Part shown: positions 1 to 7,854 of the stretch, piece by piece
How the letters are laid out: each line of letters begins with the position of its first letter
Position numbering within the stretch: the first letter of the stretch is position 1
Origin: Photobacterium lipolyticum
GTDB taxonomy: Bacteria; Pseudomonadota; Gammaproteobacteria; Enterobacterales; Vibrionaceae
DNA length: 64,000 nucleotides
Direction: 5' to 3'
Assembly: GCF_003026475.1 (NCBI RefSeq)
Contig: NZ_PYMC01000001.1
Location: 372,001 to 436,000, forward strand
Position numbers and translations under genes: made by a program
The notes under the pieces: model-generated
The model's input: only the letters and a program-made list of their open reading frames with translations
Databases searched by the model: none
What the model was told of the DNA's origin: nothing

Positions 1-727
1 CGTTATCGAACGTTTTAGACATAAGAACAGATGCGACTGCACGCTTAATGTCAGCAGTTTCATCGATAACAACAGGAACGTTACCCGCACCAACACCGAT
101 AGCTGGTTTACCTGAAGAGTAAGCCGCTTTAACCATACCTGGACCACCAGTCGCAAGGATAAGGTTAATGTCATCGTGCTTCATTAGCGCGTTAGAAAGC
201 TCAACTGAAGGCTGGTCAATCCAACCGATGATGTCTTTTGGCGCACCAGCCGCAACAGCAGCATCAAGTACAAGCTTAGCTGCATCGTTCGTTGAGTTTT
301 TAGCACGTGGGTGTGGCGAGAAGATGATTGCGTTACGTGTTTTAAGAGAAATAAGAGATTTGAAGATTGCAGTCGATGTTGGGTTCGTAGTTGGTACGAT
401 ACCGCAAATGATACCGACTGGTTCTGCGATAGTGAATGTGCCTAGGCTCTCGTCTTCGTCAAGAATGCCACACGTTTTTTCATCTTTGTATTTGTTGTAG
501 ATAAATTCTGATGCGAAGTGGTTTTTGATAACCTTATCTTCAACAATACCCATACCAGACTCAGCTACAGCTTGTTGAGCTAGAGGAATACGAGCGTTGT
601 TAGCCGCTAGAGAAGCAGCACGGAAGATTTTGTCAACTTGCTCTTGAGAGAAAGTCGCAAACTCTTTTTGAGCAGCTTTAACGCGGGCAACCATTGCATC
701 TAGTTCAGCCATATTTGTAACAGGCAT
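1..727 (-). CDS. adhE: Bifunctional acetaldehyde-CoA/alcohol dehydrogenase AdhE (N-terminal part)
   Basis: AdhE reduces acetyl-CoA to acetaldehyde and then ethanol with NADH during fermentation. Only the first 242 codons are in the window; the gene runs off the left edge just before the expected aldehyde dehydrogenase active-site cysteine. The translation starts MPVTNMAELDAMVARVKAAQ and keeps the family signatures IICGIVPTTNPTSTAIFKSL and LATGGPGMVKAAYSSGKPAI, collinear with E. coli AdhE. ATG at 727 is preceded by TTAGGAG at a good distance. It is divergent from the ychE-like gene, as in E. coli, across a 0.6 kb regulatory region. The alcohol dehydrogenase half cannot be seen here. Confidence 0.97.
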   Translation of the reverse strand, partial: MPVTNMAELDAMVARVKAAQKEFATFSQEQVDKIFRAASLAANNARIPLAQQAVAESGMGIVEDKVIKNHFASEFIYNKYKDEKTCGILDEDESLGTFTIAEPVGIICGIVPTTNPTSTAIFKSLISLKTRNAIIFSPHPRAKNSTNDAAKLVLDAAVAAGAPKDIIGWIDQPSVELSNALMKHDDINLILATGGPGMVKAAYSSGKPAIGVGAGNVPVVIDETADIKRAVASVLMSKTFDN

Positions 728-867
728 AGTTAACTCCTAACTTAATATTAAAAACTTTTTAGTAAGGATACGTCTTAAATCCTTTCAAGCGGCAGGAAGG
801 TAGTGAACACATCCAACAATCCCGCAACACACATGCTTAGTAAATCGCTTTCAAAACTGATTATAAA

Positions 868-1098
868 ATTTCACACCGTGAAATAATTTGATTTAGATCA
901 CTTGTCATTTAAAAGGAGTAAAAATCGTCAAACCTTGATCTGTAGAAGCCATATTCAACACCTTACAGAGTAAATTTGTGAGCTAGTTACTTGATCCCTC
1001 AGCACGATGTAAATTTTCTTGTCATCACAGGTTGTGAATATTACGTAATAAACTTACATTCATTACAACAAATAACACTAACTGTGAAACTGATCACG
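868..1098. promoter_or_regulatory. adhE-ychE intergenic control region with CRP-like site and palindrome
   Basis: The 628 bp between adhE and the ychE-like gene carry no gene that I can support. Two elements stand out. At 1083-1098 TGTGAAACTGATCACG matches the CRP pattern TGTGA-N6-TCACA except for the last base. At 868-884 there is a perfect inverted repeat, ATTTCAC-ACC-GTGAAAT, which could hold an operator nearer adhE. Redox control of adhE by regulators such as Rex or Fnr is known in relatives, but no clear consensus for those proteins was found. The assignment of each element to adhE or the opposite gene is inference. Confidence 0.4.
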
Positions 1099-1355
1099 TT
1101 TTTTTAGGCTAATTGACTAATCTTTGATTCACCTTTAACTGGCACGTTGTTCACCCACTAAGAGTAATACAGTCACACGTATATTTACAGCCTATTAACA
1201 CTTTAAAATCCATAAGATTGTTTAGGGTTTGATATAACTATTTTTAATTGGTGGATTTACGTTCTTTAGCTTAAAGTGTCGCCGATGACAGAGGCACTCT
1301 GCTCAGTTCAAGAAGCTATCTTCTTTTTTATCAACGTTTGTCTGATGGTCAAACA

Positions 1356-1994
1356 ATGCAGTCTTTAGAATTCGCCATTTTCCTACAATTTTTCGTCGGT
1401 CTTATCGCAGCAGTAAACCCAATAGGTATCATGCCTATCTTCGTTTCGTTAACTTCGCACATGGGCCAAGAAGAAAGAAACAAAACCGCTGTTACGGCCA
1501 ATATCGCAGTTGCGGTTATTCTGACCGTCTCACTACTCGCAGGACAATTCTTGCTGGATATGTTCAGCATTTCGCTTGATTCATTCCGGGTTGCGGGTGG
1601 TTTGCTACTGCTTACCATCGCCTTCTCGATGATGAGTGGTAAGCTGGGTGAGGATAAACAGAATAAACAAGAAAAATCTGAATCGGCAAGCCGAGAGCAA
1701 ATTGGTGTCGTACCTTTAGCTATGCCTTTGATGGCGGGGCCGGGTGCGATCAGCTCAACCATTGTCTATGGCGCCCGTTTCCCAGGCTTACCAAATACAA
1801 TCGGCATTGCACTCACCATCTGCATTTTTGCGTTTTGTTGCTGGCTGTTATTCCGCGGTGCCCCGATCATAGTGCGTTTTCTTGGTCAAACCGGTATTAA
1901 CGTTATTACACGTATTATGGGCTTAATCCTTGCCGCATTAGGGATCGAGTTTATTGCCACGGGCTTACGGGCCCTGTTCCCTGGATTGGCATAA
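1356..1994 (+). CDS. ychE: MarC/YchE family inner-membrane protein
   Basis: A 212-residue polytopic membrane protein of the MarC family (UPF0056), whose function is not established. About six hydrophobic segments are visible, with the family-typical N-terminal FVGLIAAVNPIGIMPIFVSL and central PLAMPLMAGPGAISSTIVYG. Position beside and divergent from adhE is the same as E. coli ychE, which supports that orthology over other MarC paralogues. A TTG at 1338 would add six residues; I prefer ATG 1356 because MQSLEFAIFLQ aligns with the start of the family, although neither start has a clear ribosome binding site. A hairpin at 2007-2039 follows it. Confidence 0.9.
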   Translation: MQSLEFAIFLQFFVGLIAAVNPIGIMPIFVSLTSHMGQEERNKTAVTANIAVAVILTVSLLAGQFLLDMFSISLDSFRVAGGLLLLTIAFSMMSGKLGEDKQNKQEKSESASREQIGVVPLAMPLMAGPGAISSTIVYGARFPGLPNTIGIALTICIFAFCCWLLFRGAPIIVRFLGQTGINVITRIMGLILAALGIEFIATGLRALFPGLA

Positions 1995-2006
1995 CGTCGC
2001 ACAAAG

Positions 2007-2039
2007 GAAAAGGGTTACGATAAAATCGTAATCCTTTTC
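2007..2039 (+). terminator. Hairpin after the ychE-like gene
   Basis: Arms GAAAAGGGTTACGAT (2007-2021) and ATCGTAATCCTTTTC (2025-2039) pair over 15 bp with one G-U wobble and a three-base loop. The U residues lie inside the stem and no U-run follows, so this is a weaker call than a classic intrinsic terminator. Confidence 0.5.
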
Positions 2040-2127
2040 AACAACCTTTCTTGCTATTGCTACTCTGGCTTAAGCCGCTTTTCTTCTTTATGCTAAGGCT
2101 AACCCTATAACTCAGCAAAGAAATAAC

Positions 2128-2946
2128 ATGTCCATACTCACCCTTCGGCAAAAGATCTATGAAGTCATTTTCGGTACCGACACCCGTGCGGGGCAGAACT
2201 TTGACATTGTGTTAATCCTCGCAATACTGAGTTCAGAGTTAATTCTCGTACTTTCATCAGTCACCCATATTCAAGAGCAGTACTCAGACATTCTCTTTTA
2301 CGGCGAATGGGTTTTTACGCTCCTTTTCACCGTTGAATACCTGTTGAGGCTATATAGCTCACCTAAACCGCTTGCTTATGCGCGGAGTTTTTTTGGTGTC
2401 ATCGATCTAATCGCCATTTTACCGGTCTATCTTGCGCTCATGATTCCCGGCGCCCACTACTTACTCATCATTCGTTTGATTAGAGTATTACGTATTTTCC
2501 GGGTATTGAAGCTGGCACGTTACCTCAAAGATTCCAATATCTTACTGCGTGCTTTACTTCAATCCCAACGCAAAATCCTGGTATTTTTCAGCTCCGTATT
2601 CATTCTTGTGACCGTTTTCGGCGCATTGATATTTGTTATTGAGGGGCCAGACAATGGCTTTACCAGTATTCCGCAAAGTATCTACTGGGCAATTGTCACC
2701 ATCACTACCGTCGGTTATGGCGATCTTGTTCCGCACACCTTTCTCGGTAAAGCGGTTGCATCCATGACCATGTTGCTCGGTTACTCCATATTGGCCGTTC
2801 CGACCGGCATTATCACCGCAGAACTGAGCCAGGAGATGAAAGCTCAACGGGAATTGATACGCTGCATGAACTGCACCCGTGGCGGCCATGAGTCTGATGC
2901 GAAATTCTGTAAAAACTGTGGCAGTGAACTGCCTGAACAGCTCTAA
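2128..2946 (+). CDS. Voltage-gated-type potassium channel with C-terminal zinc ribbon
   Basis: A 272-residue ion channel of the six-transmembrane voltage-gated superfamily. S1-S3 precede an arginine-rich S4 (RLIRVLRIFRVLKLARYL), followed by S5, the potassium selectivity filter TTVGYGD at residues 193-199, and S6. The protein ends in a CxxC-x11-CxxC zinc ribbon (CMNC 246-249, CKNC 261-264) instead of the RCK domain of E. coli Kch, so gating is probably not by an RCK ring. The ATG follows a weak AAAGAAAT ribosome binding site. It lies alone between two hairpins and is convergent with glpQ. Potassium selectivity is inferred from the filter; the role of the ribbon is unknown. Confidence 0.88.
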   Translation: MSILTLRQKIYEVIFGTDTRAGQNFDIVLILAILSSELILVLSSVTHIQEQYSDILFYGEWVFTLLFTVEYLLRLYSSPKPLAYARSFFGVIDLIAILPVYLALMIPGAHYLLIIRLIRVLRIFRVLKLARYLKDSNILLRALLQSQRKILVFFSSVFILVTVFGALIFVIEGPDNGFTSIPQSIYWAIVTITTVGYGDLVPHTFLGKAVASMTMLLGYSILAVPTGIITAELSQEMKAQRELIRCMNCTRGGHESDAKFCKNCGSELPEQL

Positions 2947-2985
2947 CACCGCATTTAATTCAAGACTAAAAATAAAAACTAATGA

Positions 2986-3023
2986 GCAATAAGGCGACGC
3001 CAAGCACAGCGTCGCCTTATTGC
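2986..3023. terminator. Bidirectional hairpin between the K+ channel gene and glpQ
   Basis: A perfect 15 bp stem, GCAATAAGGCGACGC (2986-3000) with GCGTCGCCTTATTGC (3009-3023), closes an 8-base loop between two convergent genes. It has no adjacent U-run on the plus side. Its place and stability suggest that it ends both transcripts. Confidence 0.6.
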
Positions 3024-3070
3024 CACTACGAGTTACCGCCCTGATGGCGATCTATGTTTTATTTAACAGA

Positions 3071-4150
3071 TTATTTCTGGACTGACAGATAATTTACAGC
3101 CCGATCCGGGAAGTCAGTAAAGACCCCATCGACGTTTGCGGTATTATAGAAAATATCTAACATATCGTTGAAATTATTTGCATACGCCGGAATACGACCT
3201 GTATCTGCACGGAATGTATAAGGATGCACTTGCATGCCGTGCTGGTGAGCGGCTTTCACCAAGCCCGTTAACTTGATATTCCCTTTGGTAGACTGATCAG
3301 ATACCACCATTGGCTTCCACGGGCCAATACCATCAGCATATTTTGCGACTTCCTCCATCCCGCCTTTTACAAACATCCAATCGTAATTGTATGGCTGCGC
3401 TTGGCCTTTGCCGTTATACACCATAGTTTCGTTCCAGTCGGTGTATGCCAGTAGCTGAACCAGTTTCACATCCATATCCATGGCTGGCATTAGCTCGTCA
3501 TGAATACGCTTAAGCTCATCAAAATCAAAAGTCTGAAGGTAGACTTTACTTGCTTTGTCGGTATAGCCGTACTCTTTAAGTACTTTTAACACCGCTGTAC
3601 TGATATCTTTGCCTTCATGGCGATGGAACCATGGCGCTTTGATTTCTGGGTAAATACCAATGTCGTAACCCAGCGTTTTGTTCAACCCCTGGATCATCTC
3701 GATTTCTTCTTCGAAGGTCGGTACCTTAAAATCAGACTTCCATATCGGATAACGTTCCGGGAAGCCCTGGACTTGCTTGCCATCTTTAATGTTAAAGCCT
3801 TCAGTCACGCTCAGCTGCTTGATTTCGGCAAGAGTAAAATCAATAGCATAAAAACGGCCGTCTTCGCGGGCACGACTCGGGAAAATCTGGGCAACATTGG
3901 TAACGCGATCAAGGAAGTGATCGTGTAGCACCACTAGCCTGTTGTCTTTAGTCATCACCACATCCTGCTCAATATAGTCAGGCTTCATGGCATAAGCCAT
4001 CGCTTTGGCCGGTAAGGTGTGTTCAGGCAGGTATCCCGAGGCACCACGGTGGGCAACCACGATTTTATTGGAGTCAGGAGTTGATTGGGCAAAAGCAGGA
4101 GACGCGAGCAAGGTGCTGCCAACGGCAGCGGCAAGCCATATTTTTTTCAT
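3071..4150 (-). CDS. glpQ: Periplasmic glycerophosphodiester phosphodiesterase GlpQ
   Basis: GlpQ hydrolyses glycerophosphodiesters to glycerol 3-phosphate and an alcohol in the periplasm. The 359-residue product matches the family length (about 358). It has a Sec signal peptide at residues 1-21 ending in SPAFA, then the GDPD core with VAHRGASGYLPEHTLPAKAM and LVVLHDHFLDRVT, which supply the catalytic histidines and metal ligands. ATG 4150 is chosen over the upstream TTG at 4168 because AAGGA lies 8 bases before it and MKKIW is a normal signal start. glpT, its usual E. coli partner, is not adjacent. Two GlpR-like decamers lie upstream. Confidence 0.95.
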   Translation of the reverse strand: MKKIWLAAAVGSTLLASPAFAQSTPDSNKIVVAHRGASGYLPEHTLPAKAMAYAMKPDYIEQDVVMTKDNRLVVLHDHFLDRVTNVAQIFPSRAREDGRFYAIDFTLAEIKQLSVTEGFNIKDGKQVQGFPERYPIWKSDFKVPTFEEEIEMIQGLNKTLGYDIGIYPEIKAPWFHRHEGKDISTAVLKVLKEYGYTDKASKVYLQTFDFDELKRIHDELMPAMDMDVKLVQLLAYTDWNETMVYNGKGQAQPYNYDWMFVKGGMEEVAKYADGIGPWKPMVVSDQSTKGNIKLTGLVKAAHQHGMQVHPYTFRADTGRIPAYANNFNDMLDIFYNTANVDGVFTDFPDRAVNYLSVQK

Positions 4151-4243
4151 TATTATCATCCTTAGCAATCTGTGCTTTCATCTGGGGGAACAAAGCACAT
4201 CTGAGTTATACATCGGAAAGCATAATAATCAGAAATAAATGAA

Positions 4244-4307
4244 CATTTTCGAATTTCTACTCTTAATGTGATCAATGACGCTCGAATTGGAGCGCGTGAT
4301 TTTCGAA
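4244..4307 (-). promoter_or_regulatory. Two GlpR-like operator half-sites upstream of glpQ
   Basis: CATTTTCGAA (4244-4253) and GATTTTCGAA (4298-4307) share the nonamer ATTTTCGAA and each match nine of ten bases of the GlpR motif WATKYTCGWW known from E. coli. They lie 94 and 148 bases upstream of the glpQ start. Control by the glycerol-3-phosphate repressor fits the gene, but no repressor gene is in view. Confidence 0.35.
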
Positions 4308-4425
4308 CAGTGACACCGGATCAAATTTTATTGTTCATCTGAAAGATGATAGCGTACCGTCTTGATTTTATATTGGTTGGTAATTCTTTAGTAAGATCAA
4401 TCGATAAAAGCCTTCCATCGGGCAT

Positions 4426-4456
4426 AAAAAAACCGGAGCCACTGCTCCGGTTTTTT
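4426..4456 (-). terminator. Intrinsic terminator of cysS
   Basis: Arms ACCGGAGC (4432-4439) and GCTCCGGT (4444-4451) close a CACT loop. On the minus strand the stem is followed by a U-run from the A-tract at 4426-4432, directly after the cysS stop. T residues on the other side make it usable in both directions. Confidence 0.85.
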
Positions 4457-4472
4457 CATTGAGAACTAAGGT

Positions 4473-5855
4473 TTATTTACGACGCCATGTCGTACCTTGT
4501 GGGCCGTCTTCCAGAATAATTTCCATCGATAGCAGCTTATCACGGGCCGCATCGGCAGCTGCCCAGTCTTTCGCTGCACGGGCATCCAAACGCTGCTGGA
4601 TCAGCGCTTCGATTTCAGCTACATCATCACTTTCACCTGCACCGCCTTGCAAGAAAGCTTCTGGCTCTTGGGATAACAGGCCAAGAATATCAGCCAGTTC
4701 GCGCATGCGTGCACCCAGTGCAGAGGCCACTGCCAGATCATCAGATTTCAATCGGTTGATTTCACGCGCCATATCAAACAGCACCGAGTAGGCTTCCGGG
4801 GTATTAAAGTCATCATCCATCGCTTCTTTAAAACGGGAAACGAACTCTTCACCACCTTCCGCTTTAGCCGTCAAGTCAAGACCACGCAAAGAGGTATAAA
4901 GTCGCTCAAGAGCAGAGCGCGCCTGCTTGAGGTTGTCTTCGCTGTAGTTCAGCTGGCTGCGGTAGTGACCAGACATTAGGAAGTAGCGAACAGTTTCGGC
5001 ATCGTAATAGCCTAAAACATCACGGATGGTGAAGAAGTTACCTAATGATTTAGACATCTTCTCACGGTCAACCATTACCATGCCACTGTGCATCCAGGTA
5101 TTCACGTATTGTGAACCTGTTGCGCAGCATGACTGTGCAATTTCATTTTCATGGTGTGGAAACTGTAGATCAGAACCACCACCGTGAATATCAAAGTGAT
5201 CACCAAGAATGGCAGAGTTCATTGCCGAACATTCGATGTGCCAACCCGGACGGCCAGCACCCCATGGTGATTCCCATGTTGGCTCACCTGGCTTAGACAT
5301 TTTCCACAATACGAAATCAAGCGGACAACGTTTCGCCGTGTCGATATCAACACGTGCACCGGCTTGTAGTTGATCTAAGTCCTGTTTAGACAGGCGGCCA
5401 TATTCTTCGAACTTGCTCACTTCGAACATAACATCGCCATTGCTCGCAACATAAGCAAAGCCACGTTCAATCAAACGCTCACACATTGCAATAATTTCAG
5501 CAATGAATTCTGTTGCACGCGGCTCGATATCAGGACGTTTCATGCCCAGCGCATCAAAATCAGAGTGCATTTCACCGATCAAACGCTCGGTCAATGATTC
5601 GCAGCTCTCGCCGTTTTCTGCTGCACGCTTGATGATCTTATCGTCGATATCAGTGATATTTCGAACAAAAGTTAAATCGTAACCAGAGTAACGTAGGTAA
5701 CGAGACACAACATCGAAAGATACAAAAGTACGACCATGGCCAATGTGACACAAATCGTAAATGGTAACCCCACAGACATACATGCCTACTTTACCAGGCT
5801 GAATGGGCTTGAATTCCTCTTTCTGTTTTGTCAGTGAGTTATAGATCTTTAACAT
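4473..5855 (-). CDS. cysS: Cysteinyl-tRNA synthetase
   Basis: Class I synthetase that charges tRNA-Cys. It is 460 residues long, against 461 in E. coli. Visible are the zinc cysteine C28, HIGH at residues 37-40 (CHIGHGRTF), the zinc-site region [11 protein letters not shown], and the KMSKS loop in [13 protein letters not shown]. The C-terminal anticodon-binding part ends in TTWRRK. ATG 5855 has only a weak upstream ribosome binding site (GAG). It is divergent from ppiB-lpxH, the same arrangement as in E. coli, and has a strong terminator at its end. Confidence 0.97.
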   Translation of the reverse strand: MLKIYNSLTKQKEEFKPIQPGKVGMYVCGVTIYDLCHIGHGRTFVSFDVVSRYLRYSGYDLTFVRNITDIDDKIIKRAAENGESCESLTERLIGEMHSDFDALGMKRPDIEPRATEFIAEIIAMCERLIERGFAYVASNGDVMFEVSKFEEYGRLSKQDLDQLQAGARVDIDTAKRCPLDFVLWKMSKPGEPTWESPWGAGRPGWHIECSAMNSAILGDHFDIHGGGSDLQFPHHENEIAQSCCATGSQYVNTWMHSGMVMVDREKMSKSLGNFFTIRDVLGYYDAETVRYFLMSGHYRSQLNYSEDNLKQARSALERLYTSLRGLDLTAKAEGGEEFVSRFKEAMDDDFNTPEAYSVLFDMAREINRLKSDDLAVASALGARMRELADILGLLSQEPEAFLQGGAGESDDVAEIEALIQQRLDARAAKDWAAADAARDKLLSMEIILEDGPQGTTWRRK

Positions 5856-5860
5856 ATCTC

Positions 5861-5916
5861 GTAATTACTCATTTTATGGGGTTACTATTAAGAACAGTAA
5901 TTACACCTTTTATGGC
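5861..5916. repeat. Direct repeat pair upstream of cysS
   Basis: The 20-mers at 5861-5880 and 5897-5916 agree at 17 positions; both begin GTAATTAC and contain TTTTATGG. They are 36 bases apart and begin 6 bases upstream of the cysS start, inside the 366 bp cysS-ppiB intergenic region. Open reading frames across this stretch look spurious, and nothing else is evident there apart from presumed promoters. Function unknown. Confidence 0.4.
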
Positions 5917-6221
5917 AAATGAAGGCAAGGAAAAATACCTCAGGTTATGCCGAACAATGGCAGGTTTCATCTATAAGATAAGAAAAAGCCAGCCTTACCT
6001 TCTTTATCTCGCTAAACCGCTTGACGTAATCCACTAAAAATAAAAGTATCAATCACCGTTCCAATACCGCTTTATGATTTTTACTAACCTTTTACCGCCC
6101 CCATTTGGGACACCACCAAACAGATCAAAATTTGTATGAACAGGTACTAATAAGATAAAATCCAACATTAAAGAAAGTTATATACTTTAAAAGCTATATA
6201 CATCCATTAAAGGACAGACTC

Positions 6222-6719
6222 ATGGTAACGCTTCACACTACTTTTGGTGACATCAAGATCCAGCTAAATTCAGAAAAAGCGCCTGAAACGTGTGCAAACT
6301 TCCTGCAATATTGCCGTGACGGTTTCTACGACGATACTATTTTTCACCGTGTTATCGATGGTTTCATGATCCAGGGCGGCGGTATGGCCTCTGGCATGGT
6401 CGAGAAAGAAACCCGTGCAACAATCAAAAATGAAGCGAACAATGGCCTGAGCAACAAAGTTGGTACGCTTGCAATGGCCCGCACAAATGCACCGCATTCT
6501 GCAAGTTCTCAGTTCTTCATTAATGTTAACGACAATAAATTCCTGGACTTCAAATCAGAAACACCTGATGGCTGGGGTTACTGCGTGTTTGCTGAAGTTG
6601 TTGAAGGTATGGACGTAGTAAATAAAATCAAAGCTGTCTCTACGGGTAACTGGGGTTATGTACACCAGGACGTACCAGTTGAAGAAGTGGCTATCAATAG
6701 CGTAACGATCGAAGATTAA
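6222..6719 (+). CDS. ppiB: Cytoplasmic peptidyl-prolyl cis-trans isomerase B (cyclophilin)
   Basis: Cyclophilin that catalyses isomerisation of peptidyl-prolyl bonds in the cytoplasm. At 165 residues it matches E. coli PpiB (164), with the signatures [16 protein letters not shown] and [20 protein letters not shown] that contain the active-site arginine and phenylalanines. There is no signal peptide, which separates it from PpiA. ATG 6222 follows AAAGGA. It forms a pair with lpxH, 42 bases downstream, divergent from cysS. Confidence 0.97.
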   Translation: MVTLHTTFGDIKIQLNSEKAPETCANFLQYCRDGFYDDTIFHRVIDGFMIQGGGMASGMVEKETRATIKNEANNGLSNKVGTLAMARTNAPHSASSQFFINVNDNKFLDFKSETPDGWGYCVFAEVVEGMDVVNKIKAVSTGNWGYVHQDVPVEEVAINSVTIED

Positions 6720-6729
6720 TTCTTCGGTC

Positions 6730-6751
6730 AGGGTGGCCTTGTTGCCACCCT
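6730..6751 (+). other. Intercistronic hairpin ppiB-lpxH
   Basis: AGGGTGGC (6730-6737) pairs with GCCACCCT (6744-6751) around a 6-base loop just after the ppiB stop. No U-run follows, so it may be a leaky terminator or a transcript-stabilising structure between the two cistrons. Confidence 0.45.
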
Positions 6752-6761
6752 ATCCTTCCTT

Positions 6762-7496
6762 ATGACTACACTTTTTATTGCAGATCTGCACCTAAGTGCC
6801 GAACGTACTGACATTACTGATTGTTTTCTCTCATTCATGCAGCAAGAAGCAAGAGGGGCCGATGCCCTCTATGTGCTTGGGGATTTGTTTGAAATGTGGA
6901 TTGGTGATGATGACAACTCCCCCTTCCACCAGCAAATCAAAAATGCATTTAAGCAACTCACCGATTCAGGCGTACCTTGCTTTTTCATTCATGGTAACCG
7001 TGATTTCCTCGTTGGTTCGCATTTTAGCCGGGAAACTGGCGTACAATTGTTGCCACAACACAGCATCATTGACTTGTATGGTACACCGACCTTGATCCTT
7101 CATGGTGATACGCTGTGCACTTTAGATGAGGCTTATCAGCGTTATCGTAAAAAAGTGCATAACCGATTTATTCAGTGGCTGTTTTTCCGTTTGCCCCTGC
7201 GTTATCGCCAGAGGATCGGTGATAAAATACGAAGTAGCAGCAGTCAGAATAATCAAGCCAAGAATATGACGATCATGGATGTGACTCCTGATGAAGTGAG
7301 CAAAGTGATGGCAGAGCATAACGTACTCAGTATGATCCATGGTCATACTCATCGCCCTGGCGTACACACGTTAATCGTCGGTGGAAAAGCCGCCACTCGG
7401 ATCGTGTTAGGTGACTGGTATGATCATGGTTCGGTGCTGGTATGCAGACCAGAAGGTAATCGGTTGGAGAAAAGGGATTTTTCTAATCAGTACTGA
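6762..7496 (+). CDS. lpxH: UDP-2,3-diacylglucosamine diphosphatase LpxH
   Basis: Hydrolyses UDP-2,3-diacylglucosamine to lipid X in lipid A biosynthesis, at the inner face of the membrane. The 244-residue calcineurin-like phosphoesterase shows the full metal-binding set: DLHLS near the start, GDLFEMW, GNRDFLVG, HGDTLC and HGHTHRPGVH. Length matches the family (about 240). It follows ppiB as in E. coli, and an intrinsic terminator comes directly after it. No clear Shine-Dalgarno is visible, which suggests translational coupling or a weak start. Confidence 0.96.
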   Translation: MTTLFIADLHLSAERTDITDCFLSFMQQEARGADALYVLGDLFEMWIGDDDNSPFHQQIKNAFKQLTDSGVPCFFIHGNRDFLVGSHFSRETGVQLLPQHSIIDLYGTPTLILHGDTLCTLDEAYQRYRKKVHNRFIQWLFFRLPLRYRQRIGDKIRSSSSQNNQAKNMTIMDVTPDEVSKVMAEHNVLSMIHGHTHRPGVHTLIVGGKAATRIVLGDWYDHGSVLVCRPEGNRLEKRDFSNQY

Positions 7497-7504
7497 CAAA
7501 AAAC

Positions 7505-7526
7505 GGTACGCCCAGCGTACCTTTTC
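7505..7526 (+). terminator. Intrinsic terminator after lpxH
   Basis: GGTACGC (7505-7511) pairs with GCGTACC (7515-7521) around a CCA loop and is followed by TTTTC. It starts 9 bases after the lpxH stop. Confidence 0.8.
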
Positions 7527-7653
7527 ATTGTAGCCAGGCCCGTTCCGTCAGGAAGCAAGCCAACTATCAACGGCAATTATTTGAATAATAAAATATTTAG
7601 TGGGATTGGTATAAAATAAAGGCGGTCATATATAACCCAAAACATTAATAACA

Positions 7654-7687
7654 GAACAATATTATCCATCAATGTCTCATATTGTTC
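7654..7687. repeat. Inverted repeat upstream of the EAL-HDOD gene
   Basis: GAACAATAT (7654-7662) and ATATTGTTC (7679-7687) are a perfect 9 bp inverted repeat with a 16-base spacer. They lie in the AT-rich 330 bp between lpxH and the EAL-HDOD gene, about 170 bases before its start. The spacing suits a dimeric regulator or a hairpin; no known operator was recognised. The rest of this interval holds no other supported feature. Confidence 0.35.
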
Positions 7688-7854
7688 GATATTCTTCATC
7701 ATTCTTTTAATATGTTACAACTATCACTATGTGTACCTATAATTATTTGTACTATTCGTAAGTTAAGACATCGCATCTGTTATCTGACTTGTCATTCGAT
7801 ATTATTACCTTAAATAATATTTCACTTATAAATCAAGAGCCTGCATTAGTCATC

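Noticed and set aside
868..884. Rex operator upstream of adhE
   Set aside because: The palindrome has the half-sites in the inverse order to the Rex pattern (TTGTGA...TCACAA), so it is reported only as an unassigned palindrome.
5828..6037. 69-codon frame overlapping the cysS start
   Set aside because: It overlaps cysS antisense, has no ribosome binding site, and matches nothing recognisable.
7531..7580. SRP RNA-like string CCGTCAGGAAGCAAGCC after lpxH
   Set aside because: It resembles the conserved tip of 4.5S RNA, but the GGTC/GGAA tetraloop arrangement is not right and no flanking complementary arms of about 40 bases exist.
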